Source: Vampirovibrio sp041737375 (GTDB lineage Bacteria > Cyanobacteriota > Vampirovibrionia > Vampirovibrionales > Vampirovibrionaceae). From it: DNA of 64,000 nucleotides. A program made the position numbers and the translations under genes. Below are positions 24,447 to 32,398 of the stretch, piece by piece; position 1 is the stretch's first letter; every line of letters begins with the position of its first letter. The notes under the pieces are model-generated. The model saw only the letters and a list, made by a program, of their open reading frames with translations, was not told the origin of the DNA and did no database searches. The stretch is from contig NZ_JBGSRV010000004.1 of assembly GCF_041737375.1 (NCBI RefSeq), positions 1-64,000 on the forward strand, written 5' to 3'.

Positions 24447-26084
24447 ATGAACCCCAAAGCACAATCCGCCTTCACCGAAGCACTCCCCTCTCCCGCTCGT
24501 AGAACGGGTACCCTTTTTATTGTGGATGATGAAATGATGGTGACCGCAAGCCTACAGACCATGCTTACCCTGGAAACCGGCCATCGTATTCATTGCTACA
24601 ACAACCCGCTGGAAGCGCTGGAAAAAGTACTGACCCTGCTACCCGATGTGGTCATCTCCGATTTTTCAATGCCCGGTATGGACGGCATTCACTTTTTGCG
24701 GGAAGTGAAGCGCTTGCTGCCGGAAGCCACCCTGATTCTGCTAACCGGTTATGCGGATAAAGAAAACGCCATTGAGGCCATTAATACGGTGGGTATTTAC
24801 CGCTACATTGAAAAGCCCTGGGATAACGAAGACCTCAAAATCAGCATTGCCAACGGGCTAGAGCGCAGCTATCTGGTGGGAGATCTGAAGCAATCGGTGC
24901 AAGATCTGACAGAGGCCAGAGCGGAACTCCAGCAAAGTAACCTGAACCTGGAAGCCTTGGTAGAAGAGCGCACTCGGGATTTGCGAGACACCTATCATAA
25001 ACTACACGCCATTGTACAAAACACCACCGATGGCATTTTGACTCTGGATGCCCACTTGCGGCTCACCTCGGTTAACCCCGCCGCGGAAAGCTGGCTGAGG
25101 GCGCAGCAACCATTGGCCACCGTAGATTTGCTGAGCTTGCCGCTGGACCAACTGTTAACCCTGCAGCCCTGCAACGGAACCCCACGCACCCTGCAAACCC
25201 TCTTTCATTCGGAAACCCTGCGACAGGCGGAAGAGGTGTTTATTGGCAATATCCCGCTAGAAGCCAGCATTTCCCCGTTAAATGGGCCTGACCCACAAGA
25301 GGCCAAGGGCTTTGTAGTGGTATTAAGAGATATCGCCCAACGCAAAGAGATTGAGCGCCTGCGGGACGACTTTATGTCCACCCTCACCCACGATTTGCGA
25401 ACCCCCTTGCTGGCCGCCATCCAAACCCTGGGATTTTTTGCGGATGGCACCCTGGGAACGCTTTCACCCAAGCAGTTAGAACTGATTCAAATGCTGACCC
25501 AAAGCAACCGGGAGTTGCTGGGACTGGTAAACGTGCTGCTGGAAGTTTATAAATACGAATCGGGGCGGCAGAAGCTCATTCTGGACACGGTATCCCTCAA
25601 GGATTTGCTAGGCCAGATTACCCAGGAGCTAGACGCCTTGGCCAGCCACCGGGAGCATGCCCTTAGCCTGAGCCTGCTTGGCGACTTATCGGCGGATGGG
25701 TGCAAAGTGTGGGGCGATAAGCAGGAATTGAAGCGGGTTTTTGTAAACCTTATTGGCAACGCCATCCACTTCACACCCAAGCAAGGGGTTATTCAAGTAC
25801 AAATACAAATCAATGAGGCGGGACAGCTGCAAATTGACGTGGTGGATAACGGTCGGGGGATTCCTGCCACCGATATTCCCCGGTTATTCCAGCGATTTTC
25901 TCAGGGAACCAGTAAGCAGCGATCCTCTGGCTCCGGGCTGGGGTTGTATCTCAGTCGGCAAATTGTGGAAGCCCACCACGGGCAAATTGGGGTGGAAAGT
26001 GAAGAAGGGGCAGGCAGTCGCTTTTATGTGATTTTGCCGCCAATAGCCGCCACACAAGGAAAATTGGTCACATTGCCTCATTAA
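24447..26084 (+). CDS. REC-PAS-histidine kinase hybrid
   Basis: Cytoplasmic two-component sensor, 545 residues, with no transmembrane segment. The receiver domain comes first (about 20-140): IVDDEMM, phospho-acceptor Asp72 in ISDFSMPGMDG, and the conserved Lys in YIEKPWDN. A coiled linker (about 150-178) leads to a PAS-like region (about 180-300) and then HisKA with His315 in TLTHDLRTPLLAAI. The HATPase_c domain has the N box (ELKRVFVNLIGNAIHFTP), DNGRGIP, and the G2 box SSGSGLGLYLSRQIV. All catalytic residues are present. REC at the N-terminus suggests its kinase activity is set by an upstream kinase. No separate regulator is adjacent. Confidence 0.92.
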   Translation: MNPKAQSAFTEALPSPARRTGTLFIVDDEMMVTASLQTMLTLETGHRIHCYNNPLEALEKVLTLLPDVVISDFSMPGMDGIHFLREVKRLLPEATLILLTGYADKENAIEAINTVGIYRYIEKPWDNEDLKISIANGLERSYLVGDLKQSVQDLTEARAELQQSNLNLEALVEERTRDLRDTYHKLHAIVQNTTDGILTLDAHLRLTSVNPAAESWLRAQQPLATVDLLSLPLDQLLTLQPCNGTPRTLQTLFHSETLRQAEEVFIGNIPLEASISPLNGPDPQEAKGFVVVLRDIAQRKEIERLRDDFMSTLTHDLRTPLLAAIQTLGFFADGTLGTLSPKQLELIQMLTQSNRELLGLVNVLLEVYKYESGRQKLILDTVSLKDLLGQITQELDALASHREHALSLSLLGDLSADGCKVWGDKQELKRVFVNLIGNAIHFTPKQGVIQVQIQINEAGQLQIDVVDNGRGIPATDIPRLFQRFSQGTSKQRSSGSGLGLYLSRQIVEAHHGQIGVESEEGAGSRFYVILPPIAATQGKLVTLPH

Positions 26085-26301
26085 GGACATCTCATCGATC
26101 CCCAAACGATAGCAATTCTTCTCTTTACTTTGTTTTTAAATTAATAAGAGAAAATTAAAGAGTCGAGAGAGGTAAACGGAAGTTTGGGATTTTTTGGCGT
26201 CCTCGCCCATCATTCCCATTTCAATCCGTGTCAATCAGAACGCATTAAACTGCATGGCCTGTGCGAACGCGGCATACAGTGAATGAAGGAGAGAGATAAA
26301 G

Positions 26302-27054
26302 ATGGTCAGTTTTAACAATAGCGATACATTGTCGTTTATCAACAAAATTAGCACTCGGCATAATCTGGATGGCAATAACACCACCTTAACCAAAGATGAA
26401 ATTAAGTCCGCCATCGCCACGCCCGTTGATTTAAGCCAGCAGGAAATCAAACAACTGCGCTCGCTGCTCACTGGCGACAGTTTGAATAAAAAAGCAGACG
26501 CCAGTGGCGACCAGTTTATTGGTCAATTTGAACTGGCAAGGTTTTTCAACGAGAACCCCACCTTTGAGGAAGATGTGGCCCTGAAAGGCACCAACGTATC
26601 CGCTGGCGATTTAACCAAGCCGGGTGAGGCAGCCGATGCCCAAGTGCTGAAAGATCTGGAAACCATCAACGGTGCCGGACTGGATGCGGTGAACGGTAAT
26701 GATGACGTGATTGGCATTAATGACATTAATGAATTAAAAGACATGAGCCAGGAAAAGATCAAGGAAAAATTCGGTGAGGATAAAGCCAAGGACGTCAGCG
26801 AATGGCGTGATGCTTATGTCAGGCTGGACAGTGTTGAACTGAGTAAACCGGCCCAGGATATTCTCAAAGCCGAATCCGGCGGTGAGCATAAGAAGGCCAC
26901 CGATGTTCTGTTCAGCATCGCTGGTAATAAAGTTCGAAAAGAAAGAGATGGCAGATTTAATAACGCGGATGCCGCAGACACACGGAATCGATTCCAGGCT
27001 ATCTTTAGTGGGATTGGGCCTGGTTCGGTAGGAGGTCTGGTGCAGGAGGCTTAA
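26302..27054 (+). CDS. EF-hand-like hypothetical protein
   Basis: Unrecognised acidic protein of 250 residues without a signal peptide. Residues 66-77 (DASGDQFIGQFE) fit the 12-residue EF-hand loop, with acidic or polar groups at positions 1, 3, 5 and 12 and Ile at 8. Two similar but less regular loops occur near 22-33 (LDGNNTTLTKDE) and in VNGNDDVIGIND near 128-140. Calcium binding is plausible but unproven. The ribosome site is an excellent AAGGAGAG. It is monocistronic, ending before a strong bidirectional terminator. Confidence 0.75.
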   Translation: MVSFNNSDTLSFINKISTRHNLDGNNTTLTKDEIKSAIATPVDLSQQEIKQLRSLLTGDSLNKKADASGDQFIGQFELARFFNENPTFEEDVALKGTNVSAGDLTKPGEAADAQVLKDLETINGAGLDAVNGNDDVIGINDINELKDMSQEKIKEKFGEDKAKDVSEWRDAYVRLDSVELSKPAQDILKAESGGEHKKATDVLFSIAGNKVRKERDGRFNNADAADTRNRFQAIFSGIGPGSVGGLVQEA

Positions 27055-27123
27055 TCACCATCTTCCATTAAAAAAATAGCGCTCGATCGATGCGATTACC
27101 GATCCAAAGCTATTTTATGCAGT

Positions 27124-27161
27124 AAAAAAGCGGCCAGGCCTCAAACGCCTGACCGCTTTTT
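27124..27161. terminator. Bidirectional terminator
   Basis: AAAAAGCGG and CAGGC arms pair with GCCTG and CCGCTTTTT around a 7-nt loop, with one mismatch. It lies between the converging EF-hand-like and ferredoxin genes. Confidence 0.85.
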
Positions 27162-27225
27162 ACAAAATAAAGGTCATTTTCAGAAAATACAAACTGGCGC
27201 GTTCCCATTGCAACGGCCTGCGTTT

Positions 27226-27405
27226 TTACTCTTCTATTTTAATCACGCTAACCGGGCAAACTTTGGCCGCCTCCCGACAATCAGACTCATAGCCGGGGAC
27301 TTGCGAATTGTCGGCCTCAGCGCTGTCGTACACCGTAAACACGGTAGGGCAAATGGATTCACAAGCGCCACAGGCAATACAACCTGCCACAATTTTCACT
27401 TGCAT
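27226..27405 (-). CDS. Single-cluster [4Fe-4S] ferredoxin
   Basis: A 59-residue electron carrier, MQVKIVAGCIACGACESIC followed by PTVFTVYDS and ending PVSVIKIEE. Cysteines fall at 9, 12, 15 and 50 (cluster ligands, C-x2-C-x2-C ... C-P). Two more at 19 and 43 correspond to the disulphide pair of Thermotoga maritima-type monocluster ferredoxins. The spacing is nearly identical to that family. The start follows AGAGGAT about 7 bp upstream. The Mrp gene lies upstream on the same strand (48 bp gap), so the two may be co-transcribed and linked through Fe-S metabolism. Confidence 0.92.
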   Translation of the reverse strand: MQVKIVAGCIACGACESICPTVFTVYDSAEADNSQVPGYESDCREAAKVCPVSVIKIEE

Positions 27406-27453
27406 ATCGGGAATCCTCTTGCTGGGGATGCGGGCCGTGTTTCCATCGCCGCT

Positions 27454-28566
27454 TTAAACGTGAGCCACCGCTTTTTCCTGCTGATGCACCCGGCGCAGAT
27501 TGTCAATCATATTGTCGGCAATCTGGCGGAAAATTGCGGCTTGCTTGCCATCCGGCTCATAAATCACCACCGGCTGCCCCGCATCGGCCTGAGCCCGCTG
27601 CTCAATCACAATGGGCACTTCACCCAGAAATGGTACTTTTAGCTGACTGGCCGCATTGCGCCCGCCGCCATGGCCGAAAATCTCATAGCGCTTGCCGTCA
27701 TCGCCCTCAAAGTAGCTCATGTTTTCCACAATGCCCAGGCAGGGAATATTCTGGCCCACAAACATGGCCAGCCCTTTGCGGCTGTCATGCAAGGCCACTT
27801 CCTGCGGGGTGGTAACAATAATGGCGCCAGACAAGGACGCCGCCTGCATAATGGTCAACTGGGCATCGCCGGTTCCGGGGGGCAAGTCCACCAGCAAAAA
27901 GTCCAGCTCGCCCCATTCAAAATCGCTGAGGAACTGGCGAATAATGCGATCCAGCATGGGGCCACGCCACACCACCGGTTGCTCTTCCGAAATCATGAAA
28001 GCCACGCTAATCACCTTCACATCGTGGATGCTAGGTGGCATTGGCTTGCCATTGGGGGCTTGCTCGGTAATTTTGGCATGCCGCAAACCCATCATCAAAG
28101 GGACGTTGGGGCCGTAAATATCGGCATCCACAATGCCCACCCGGTAACCCATCTGGCTGAGGGCGCAGGCCAAATTGACGGAAACCGAGGTTTTGCCCAC
28201 CCCGCCTTTGCCACTGGAAATGGCAATGACGTTTTTAATATTGGGCAGCAACTGCTTGGGGGCCACTGGGGCCAAGGGCTTATCAGCAGGGCGCTGAAAC
28301 GGCTTGGTGGCGGCAGGGGTTTTTAAGGAAATACCCACAGTCACCAGTTTGACATCGGGCAAGCCTTGCAGTACCTGACGGGTAGCGTCGATCAGGGCAT
28401 CCCGCTCCGGGTACGTGGTGGAAGGAAGGATTAAATCCACTTTCACGTTGTTATCGCAAACCGAGGCAAAGTCCACCATGCCCAGTTCAATAATGTTCTG
28501 TTTTTTTTCAGGATCAACCACACGGGTTAAGGCCTGCATTACGGTTTCCTGGGTCAGTTCAGTCAT
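27454..28566 (-). CDS. mrp: Mrp/ApbC-type P-loop Fe-S carrier ATPase
   Basis: Cluster carrier of the Mrp/NBP35 family, about 370 residues from the ATG at 28566. That start is chosen because an AGAGG site precedes it; the frame stays open to 28611. The N-terminal MIP18/DUF59 domain (about 1-85: QALTRVVDPEKKQNIIELGMV) is followed by the P-loop ATPase with the deviant Walker A SSGKGGVGKTSVS near residue 117. DADIYGPNVPLMMG and LVDLPPGTGDAQLT follow. The Cys-x-x-Cys that many ApbC/Mrp proteins carry after ENMSYF is replaced by EGDDG, so cluster ligation must differ. The neighbours are ferredoxin downstream and a rhodanese upstream. Confidence 0.92.
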   Translation of the reverse strand: MTELTQETVMQALTRVVDPEKKQNIIELGMVDFASVCDNNVKVDLILPSTTYPERDALIDATRQVLQGLPDVKLVTVGISLKTPAATKPFQRPADKPLAPVAPKQLLPNIKNVIAISSGKGGVGKTSVSVNLACALSQMGYRVGIVDADIYGPNVPLMMGLRHAKITEQAPNGKPMPPSIHDVKVISVAFMISEEQPVVWRGPMLDRIIRQFLSDFEWGELDFLLVDLPPGTGDAQLTIMQAASLSGAIIVTTPQEVALHDSRKGLAMFVGQNIPCLGIVENMSYFEGDDGKRYEIFGHGGGRNAASQLKVPFLGEVPIVIEQRAQADAGQPVVIYEPDGKQAAIFRQIADNMIDNLRRVHQQEKAVAHV

Positions 28567-28653
28567 GGCGTTCCATACCTCTGCTTGTGATGTACAAAAT
28601 GAGTGTTCCACGGGAAGGCACCTGAATGTTTCAGTGCCCGGTGGTAAATCTGT

Positions 28654-29016
28654 TTACTGCGGGGCGGAATCCGCTTCTTCCGACGTAAAGACACGAGGGC
28701 CGTTCCATTCAGCCATACCCGCCGTTAAATTCCAAAGGGCGCTAAAGCCATTGTGCGCCAAGTAATGGCTGGCATTGGCGCTACGTACCCCATGCTCGCA
28801 AATGACCACGGTTTTCTGCTCTGGGCTTAAAGTAAGCATTTGTTCAGGAATTTCGTGCATGGGTAGCAATCTGGCGCCGGGAATATGCCCCAGTCCCCAG
28901 TATTCCTGAGGAGTTCGCACATCCAGCAGCAGTAAATCCGGCTCTTGGGCCATCAGTTGCACAAGCTGTTCGTTGGTGAGAGGGGTCACAGTCATTGAAG
29001 GGTCTTTTCTAAACAA
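28654..29016 (-). CDS. Single-domain rhodanese
   Basis: Sulfurtransferase of 120 residues. The rhodanese fold spans almost the whole chain: LLLDVRTPQEYWGLGHIPGARLLP (about 33-56), then the active-site Cys in VVICEHGVRSANASHYL (about 91-107), then GFSALWNLTAGMAEW. The catalytic Cys takes up persulphide sulphur. A role in supplying sulphur to Fe-S or tRNA-thiolation systems fits the adjacent mrp and ferredoxin, but that is context only. A later ATG (MTVTPLTNEQ) is also a possible start. Confidence 0.9.
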   Translation of the reverse strand: MFRKDPSMTVTPLTNEQLVQLMAQEPDLLLLDVRTPQEYWGLGHIPGARLLPMHEIPEQMLTLSPEQKTVVICEHGVRSANASHYLAHNGFSALWNLTAGMAEWNGPRVFTSEEADSAPQ

Positions 29017-29053
29017 GGCATAATGCCATCACTGTAGCACAAAGAAACGGAGG

Positions 29054-30433
29054 TTAAATCATTTCCTTCAGCAACATGGTGACGACCGACAGATAGAATA
29101 AAAAGGTCAAAATATCACTGAGGGTGGTGATAAAGGGGCCACCCATCCCGGCAGGATCCACATTGAAAAAGCGCTTAAAGCTATAGGGAACCACCATGCC
29201 CAGGGTGGCCGAAATACACAGGGAAATGGCAATCCAGAAAAACAGCAGCAAACTGAGCTGCCAGCGATGATAAATGAGCAGAGACAACACGCCAACCGTA
29301 ACCGCGAAGAACAGCCCGGTGATCAGGGCTACTTTAATTTCCCGGCGCAGCTTTTCCCAGATGTTATCATCCGTAATCAGCCCCTGACTGAGGCCTCGCA
29401 CCGTAATGGTATCCGTTTGGGTGCCCATATTCCCTGAAAGCCCGGTCAGCAAAGGCATAAAGGAAATGGCCACCACAGCGGCGGAAACCGTCTCGCTAAA
29501 GTGGGCAATAATGGTGGCGGCCAGAAACTGCCCCCCCATGGTAATGGATAACCAAGGAAAACGGGCCTTGAAAGCGCCAAAAACAGGCCCAATCAGCAAG
29601 CCACGCTCATCCACCTCTTCCAGATTGATCCCGGAAGCCCGGTAAATATCCTCTGAGGTTTCCTCATCAATGACATCAATAATGTCATCCAGCGTAATCA
29701 CCCCACGCAGGGTGTTATCGGCATCGGTTACCGGCATGGCCAGCAAGTTGTAATACTTTCGGAAAATACTGGCCACCAGCTCCTGATCAAAACTAACCAG
29801 CAGGGATTTCACATCAAACTGGGCAATACGGCTCAGAGGGACCGACTCATCGTGCAAAATCAGTTGCTTCAGGCTCACCACGCCCAACAGGCGATCTTCT
29901 GCGTCCACCAGATAGCAGTAATAGATAAAATCTTTCTCTTCCGCCTTGCGAACCATGGCCATGGCCTCGCCCACCGTGGCTTCCACTGATACCGTAATAA
30001 AATCGGTGGACATAATGCCCGCCGCCGAATCGGGCAGCTCCATCATTAAATGATGCAGCATGCGGGTGTCGGTATCAAAGGGCATTTCTTCCAGAATACG
30101 CTGACTTTCCAGCGTATCCATTTCCTGTAGAATATCCACCGCATCATCGGTGGGCATCATGCGTAAAATCTGGCTGCTTAGCACCGTGGGCAAGGAAGAG
30201 ACGCAAGCGTGTTGTAGCTCATCATTGACGCTGGTTAACACCTGAGCGGCCTGCCCCACATTTAAATACTGAAAACAGCACACCGCCTCTTCACGACTCA
30301 GCAGGCTTTCCATCACTTCGGCCACGTCGGCGAAATTTTGCCGAGCCAACAGACGCCGCAAAGCCGACGTGTTTTTTTGAGTGAGATAACGACGGATTTT
30401 TTCCGCCAGACTGTTGGCTAAAACCGAGTTCAT
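29054..30433 (-). CDS. mgtE: Magnesium transporter MgtE
   Basis: Mg2+ channel of the MgtE/SLC41 family, 459 residues. The cytosolic N domain of superhelical repeats (about 20-130, with LLSREEAVCCFQYL and MPTDDAVDILQEMD) precedes a CBS pair (about 135-260, with MSTDFITVSVEATVGEAMAM and LLAMPVTDADNTLRGVITLDDIIDV). The plug helix follows, then five transmembrane helices from about 285. The pore motif GNMGTQTDTITVRGL and the C-terminal DPAGMGGPFITTLSD region are present, including the Asp that binds Mg2+ in the pore. Length is typical. Confidence 0.95.
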   Translation of the reverse strand: MNSVLANSLAEKIRRYLTQKNTSALRRLLARQNFADVAEVMESLLSREEAVCCFQYLNVGQAAQVLTSVNDELQHACVSSLPTVLSSQILRMMPTDDAVDILQEMDTLESQRILEEMPFDTDTRMLHHLMMELPDSAAGIMSTDFITVSVEATVGEAMAMVRKAEEKDFIYYCYLVDAEDRLLGVVSLKQLILHDESVPLSRIAQFDVKSLLVSFDQELVASIFRKYYNLLAMPVTDADNTLRGVITLDDIIDVIDEETSEDIYRASGINLEEVDERGLLIGPVFGAFKARFPWLSITMGGQFLAATIIAHFSETVSAAVVAISFMPLLTGLSGNMGTQTDTITVRGLSQGLITDDNIWEKLRREIKVALITGLFFAVTVGVLSLLIYHRWQLSLLLFFWIAISLCISATLGMVVPYSFKRFFNVDPAGMGGPFITTLSDILTFLFYLSVVTMLLKEMI

Positions 30434-30646
30434 GAAAAAGTGAAGGCCTAATGTTTCGGGAACCTTTACTATTGTACCAACTCAAAGCGGCTTGCAAGCC
30501 TTGCCAAAAAATGGCCAATGCGGCATGTCACCCCTTGGCATGCACAGGCTTGCCAACATTGGGCTTGACATTCAGTTTCAATTAAACCGAGCCACCCCCA
30601 ATGCTGGTATGATTGAACCGTCTTGCTCAACCCATGGATTTTGTGG

Positions 30647-31561
30647 ATGACCACCGCCTCTGCTTCAAAAACCAACCCCATGAAAGCCGCCCAGCGGGTT
30701 TTTATGATCACCCTGTGGTTGAACCTGCTGGTATCCTTTAGCAAACTGGCCTGGGGCTACCATACCCACACGCTCAGCATCACCGCCGATGGCTTTCATT
30801 CCCTGCTGGACGCGGTGGCCAACGTGGTGGGCATTGTGGGCTTAAGCATTTCCGCAAAGCCTGCCGATCATAATCACCCCTACGGGCACCGGAAATTTGA
30901 GGCCATTGCCTCCATGCTGATTTCCTTTTTTATCTTTTTAACCTGTTTTGAAATCGCCGGGGAAGGCTTTTCCCGGTTTTTCTCCCCCACCCACACCCAT
31001 CCCCAAATATCCCCCATCAGCTACATGATTATCGGGGGCACCTTGCTGATTAATTTATGGGTTAGCTGGTACGAAAATCGAAAAGGCAAAGAACTCAAAA
31101 ACGATTTGTTGCTGGCGGACGCCAAGCACACGTTTTCGGATTGTCTGGTTTCTGTTTCGGTTATTTTATCCATGATTGCGGTTCAACTGGGCTGGTACTG
31201 GGCAGATACCGTGCTGGCCCTGGTGGTGGCTCTAATTATTTTAAAAGTGGGCTTTGATTTAATTATGACCCATTTCAGCGCGTTAACCGATGAAGCCGCT
31301 TTGGATCCCGCGGAAATCAACGCCATTGTAAAAAGCGTACCGGGAGTGATGGACTGCCATAAAATCCGAAGCCGAGGCATGCGGGATCACGTGTTTATTG
31401 ACTTACACATTCAGGTGGACCCGGCCTTAACCGTGAAAGCCGCCCACCGTATTTCCTATCAGGTTGAGGAAGCACTGGAAAACGCCTTTGATGGCAGGGT
31501 GAATGAAGTGTTGGTACACATTGAGGAATATGAAACGCCGGAGCCGAATCCGACCATTTAA
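30647..31561 (+). CDS. Cation diffusion facilitator (CDF) exporter
   Basis: Proton-coupled divalent metal exporter of the ZT/CzcD-FieF family, about 304 residues from the ATG at 30647. A TTG at 30623 or an ATG at 30680 are other possible starts. Six transmembrane helices occupy about 15-210. The metal-site residues are in TADGFHSLLDAVANVV (helix 2, Asp and His) and in LLADAKHTFSDCLVS (helix 5, HxxxD). The C-terminal cytoplasmic domain (about 215-300) has HKIRSRGMRDHVFIDLHIQVD and ends VLVHIEEYETP, typical of FieF-like proteins. Zn, Fe or Cd cannot be distinguished. A perfect shared terminator follows. Confidence 0.93.
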   Translation: MTTASASKTNPMKAAQRVFMITLWLNLLVSFSKLAWGYHTHTLSITADGFHSLLDAVANVVGIVGLSISAKPADHNHPYGHRKFEAIASMLISFFIFLTCFEIAGEGFSRFFSPTHTHPQISPISYMIIGGTLLINLWVSWYENRKGKELKNDLLLADAKHTFSDCLVSVSVILSMIAVQLGWYWADTVLALVVALIILKVGFDLIMTHFSALTDEAALDPAEINAIVKSVPGVMDCHKIRSRGMRDHVFIDLHIQVDPALTVKAAHRISYQVEEALENAFDGRVNEVLVHIEEYETPEPNPTI

Positions 31562-31585
31562 AAAATTTCCACCCACGTGCTAATT

Positions 31586-31634
31586 CTACAAAAACGATCG
31601 TGACAGAATACTTCCATCACGATCGTTTTTGTAG
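31586..31634. terminator. Bidirectional terminator with perfect 18-bp arms
   Basis: CTACAAAAACGATCGTGA and TCACGATCGTTTTTGTAG are exact inverse complements around a 13-nt loop. It separates the convergent CDF and CsbD genes. Confidence 0.88.
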
Positions 31635-31645
31635 GTGTTTAAGGC

Positions 31646-31852
31646 TTAATATTTGCGAACTGGCAGAAAGTTCTCGATTTCTTTTTCGACTTCCCGGCGG
31701 GTTTTGCCGGTCCGTTGCTGAATACGCCCCAGCAGCTCTTCTTCTTTGCCTTCAACATACATCAAGTCGTTGTCGGTCAACTCACCAAATTTTTCTTTTA
31801 ACTTCCCTTTAACCTGATTCCAGTGACCTTTAATTTCAAGTTTATTAGGCAT
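31646..31852 (-). CDS. CsbD-family small stress protein
   Basis: 68-residue CsbD-like protein (MPNKLEIKGHWNQVKGKLKEK, split here at the family's KGxxNQxKGKxKE core; then FGELTDNDLMYVEGKEEELLGRIQ and QRTGKTRREVEKEIE). Family members are abundant general-stress proteins of unknown mechanism. The ATG at 31852 is chosen because AAGGAG precedes it by 7 bp and the CsbD domain begins there; the frame continues further upstream without support. Confidence 0.9.
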   Translation of the reverse strand: MPNKLEIKGHWNQVKGKLKEKFGELTDNDLMYVEGKEEELLGRIQQRTGKTRREVEKEIENFLPVRKY

Positions 31853-32163
31853 AGCACAATCTCCTTTTGTAAAAGGGTGGGACGCAATTTCTAAGCAGGC
31901 TCTTTCCTGAAATTCAAGCCCCATCTCTTCATTCTCACTTTCAAACTGGATCGATTGGAAAGAGTTCAGGTATTATAACGCCCGGTTTTTTCAGCGAAAT
32001 TACCCGCTTGTCTAAATCCGAATCACCCATTGGCCTGTATTCCGTTGGCCATCAGGCAATGCCCAACTTGCCGGGTAAGCCCTTGTTGAAATTTTATAAA
32101 ATCCAGCATTTTGTAAAATCCAAAACAAGGCCCAGAATTACTTCGGATTTTTAAAAGCCGTCC

Positions 32164-32190
32164 TAAAGTTCTTCAACTTTCAGCCGATAA
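32164..32190 (+). promoter_or_regulatory. Near-consensus sigma-28 promoter facing no ORF
   Basis: TAAAGTTC, 11 bp, GCCGATAA on the plus strand. This differs from the E. coli FliA consensus at one base of sixteen and has the exact spacing. It is a better match than most flagellin promoters here. Downstream is only hairpin-rich non-coding sequence. Confidence 0.6.
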
Positions 32191-32196
32191 GTATTC

Positions 32197-32225
32197 TTGT
32201 CAGTCAAAATAATCTATTTTAAAAA
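32197..32225 (+). promoter_or_regulatory. Possible sigma-70 promoter
   Basis: TTGTCA, 17 bp, TAAAAA (5/6 and 4/6 to consensus). It could drive the same non-coding interval from a second start site. Confidence 0.3.
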
Positions 32226-32366
32226 CCATTCGTTCCTTTGAGTAAACTGTAAATCAGTCAGTCATCAAGCTTCCTCGGAGCTGGAGGCCTTGCCCAAAAG
32301 CAAGGTTTGGAAGCTCCGGGAAACGAAAACAATCCGGTCAGGAAATCACCCTGGCCGGATTACTTC
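32198..32366 (+). ncRNA. Candidate small RNA with two hairpins
   Basis: Inferred transcript from the sigma-28-like promoter to the second hairpin. Hairpin 1 (32276-32319): CGGAGCT and CCTTGC pair with GCAAGG and AGCTCCG. Hairpin 2 (32331-32361): AATCCGG, CAGG pair with CCTG, CCGGATT, followed by the U-rich ACTTCTT. It has no ORF. The exact ends are guesses. Hairpin 2 may instead serve only as the minus-strand terminator of the debranching-enzyme gene. Confidence 0.35.
32331..32361 (-). terminator. Terminator of the debranching-enzyme gene
   Basis: On the minus strand, AATCCGG and CAGG pair with CCTG and CCGGATT across a short loop, followed by GTTTTCGTTT. It lies 38 bp after the stop at 32399. 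Confidence 0.65.
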
Positions 32367-32398
32367 TTAGGGACTAAACAGAAACCTTGGCTTGGCCC

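Larger units (their letters stand above)
31853..32398. other. 546-bp region without ORFs, with promoter-like and hairpin elements
   Basis: Lies between the start of csbD and the end of the debranching-enzyme gene. Left part: AT-rich, presumably the csbD promoter. Right part: a plus-strand sigma-28-like promoter (32164-32190), a sigma-70-like promoter (32197-32225) and two strong hairpins (32276-32319, 32331-32361). No plus-strand reading frame starts after these promoters before the hairpins. Confidence 0.6.

Noticed and set aside
26085..26301. Sigma-28-like TAAAGAGT near 26156
   Set aside because: No CGATA box at 11-12 bp; the match is to half of the motif only.
32276..32361. Hairpins considered as an SRP (4.5S) RNA or riboswitch
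   Set aside because: The conserved GGAAG-type apical loop and AGCAGCC of SRP RNA are missing, and no metabolite riboswitch core was recognised; kept only as a candidate small RNA.
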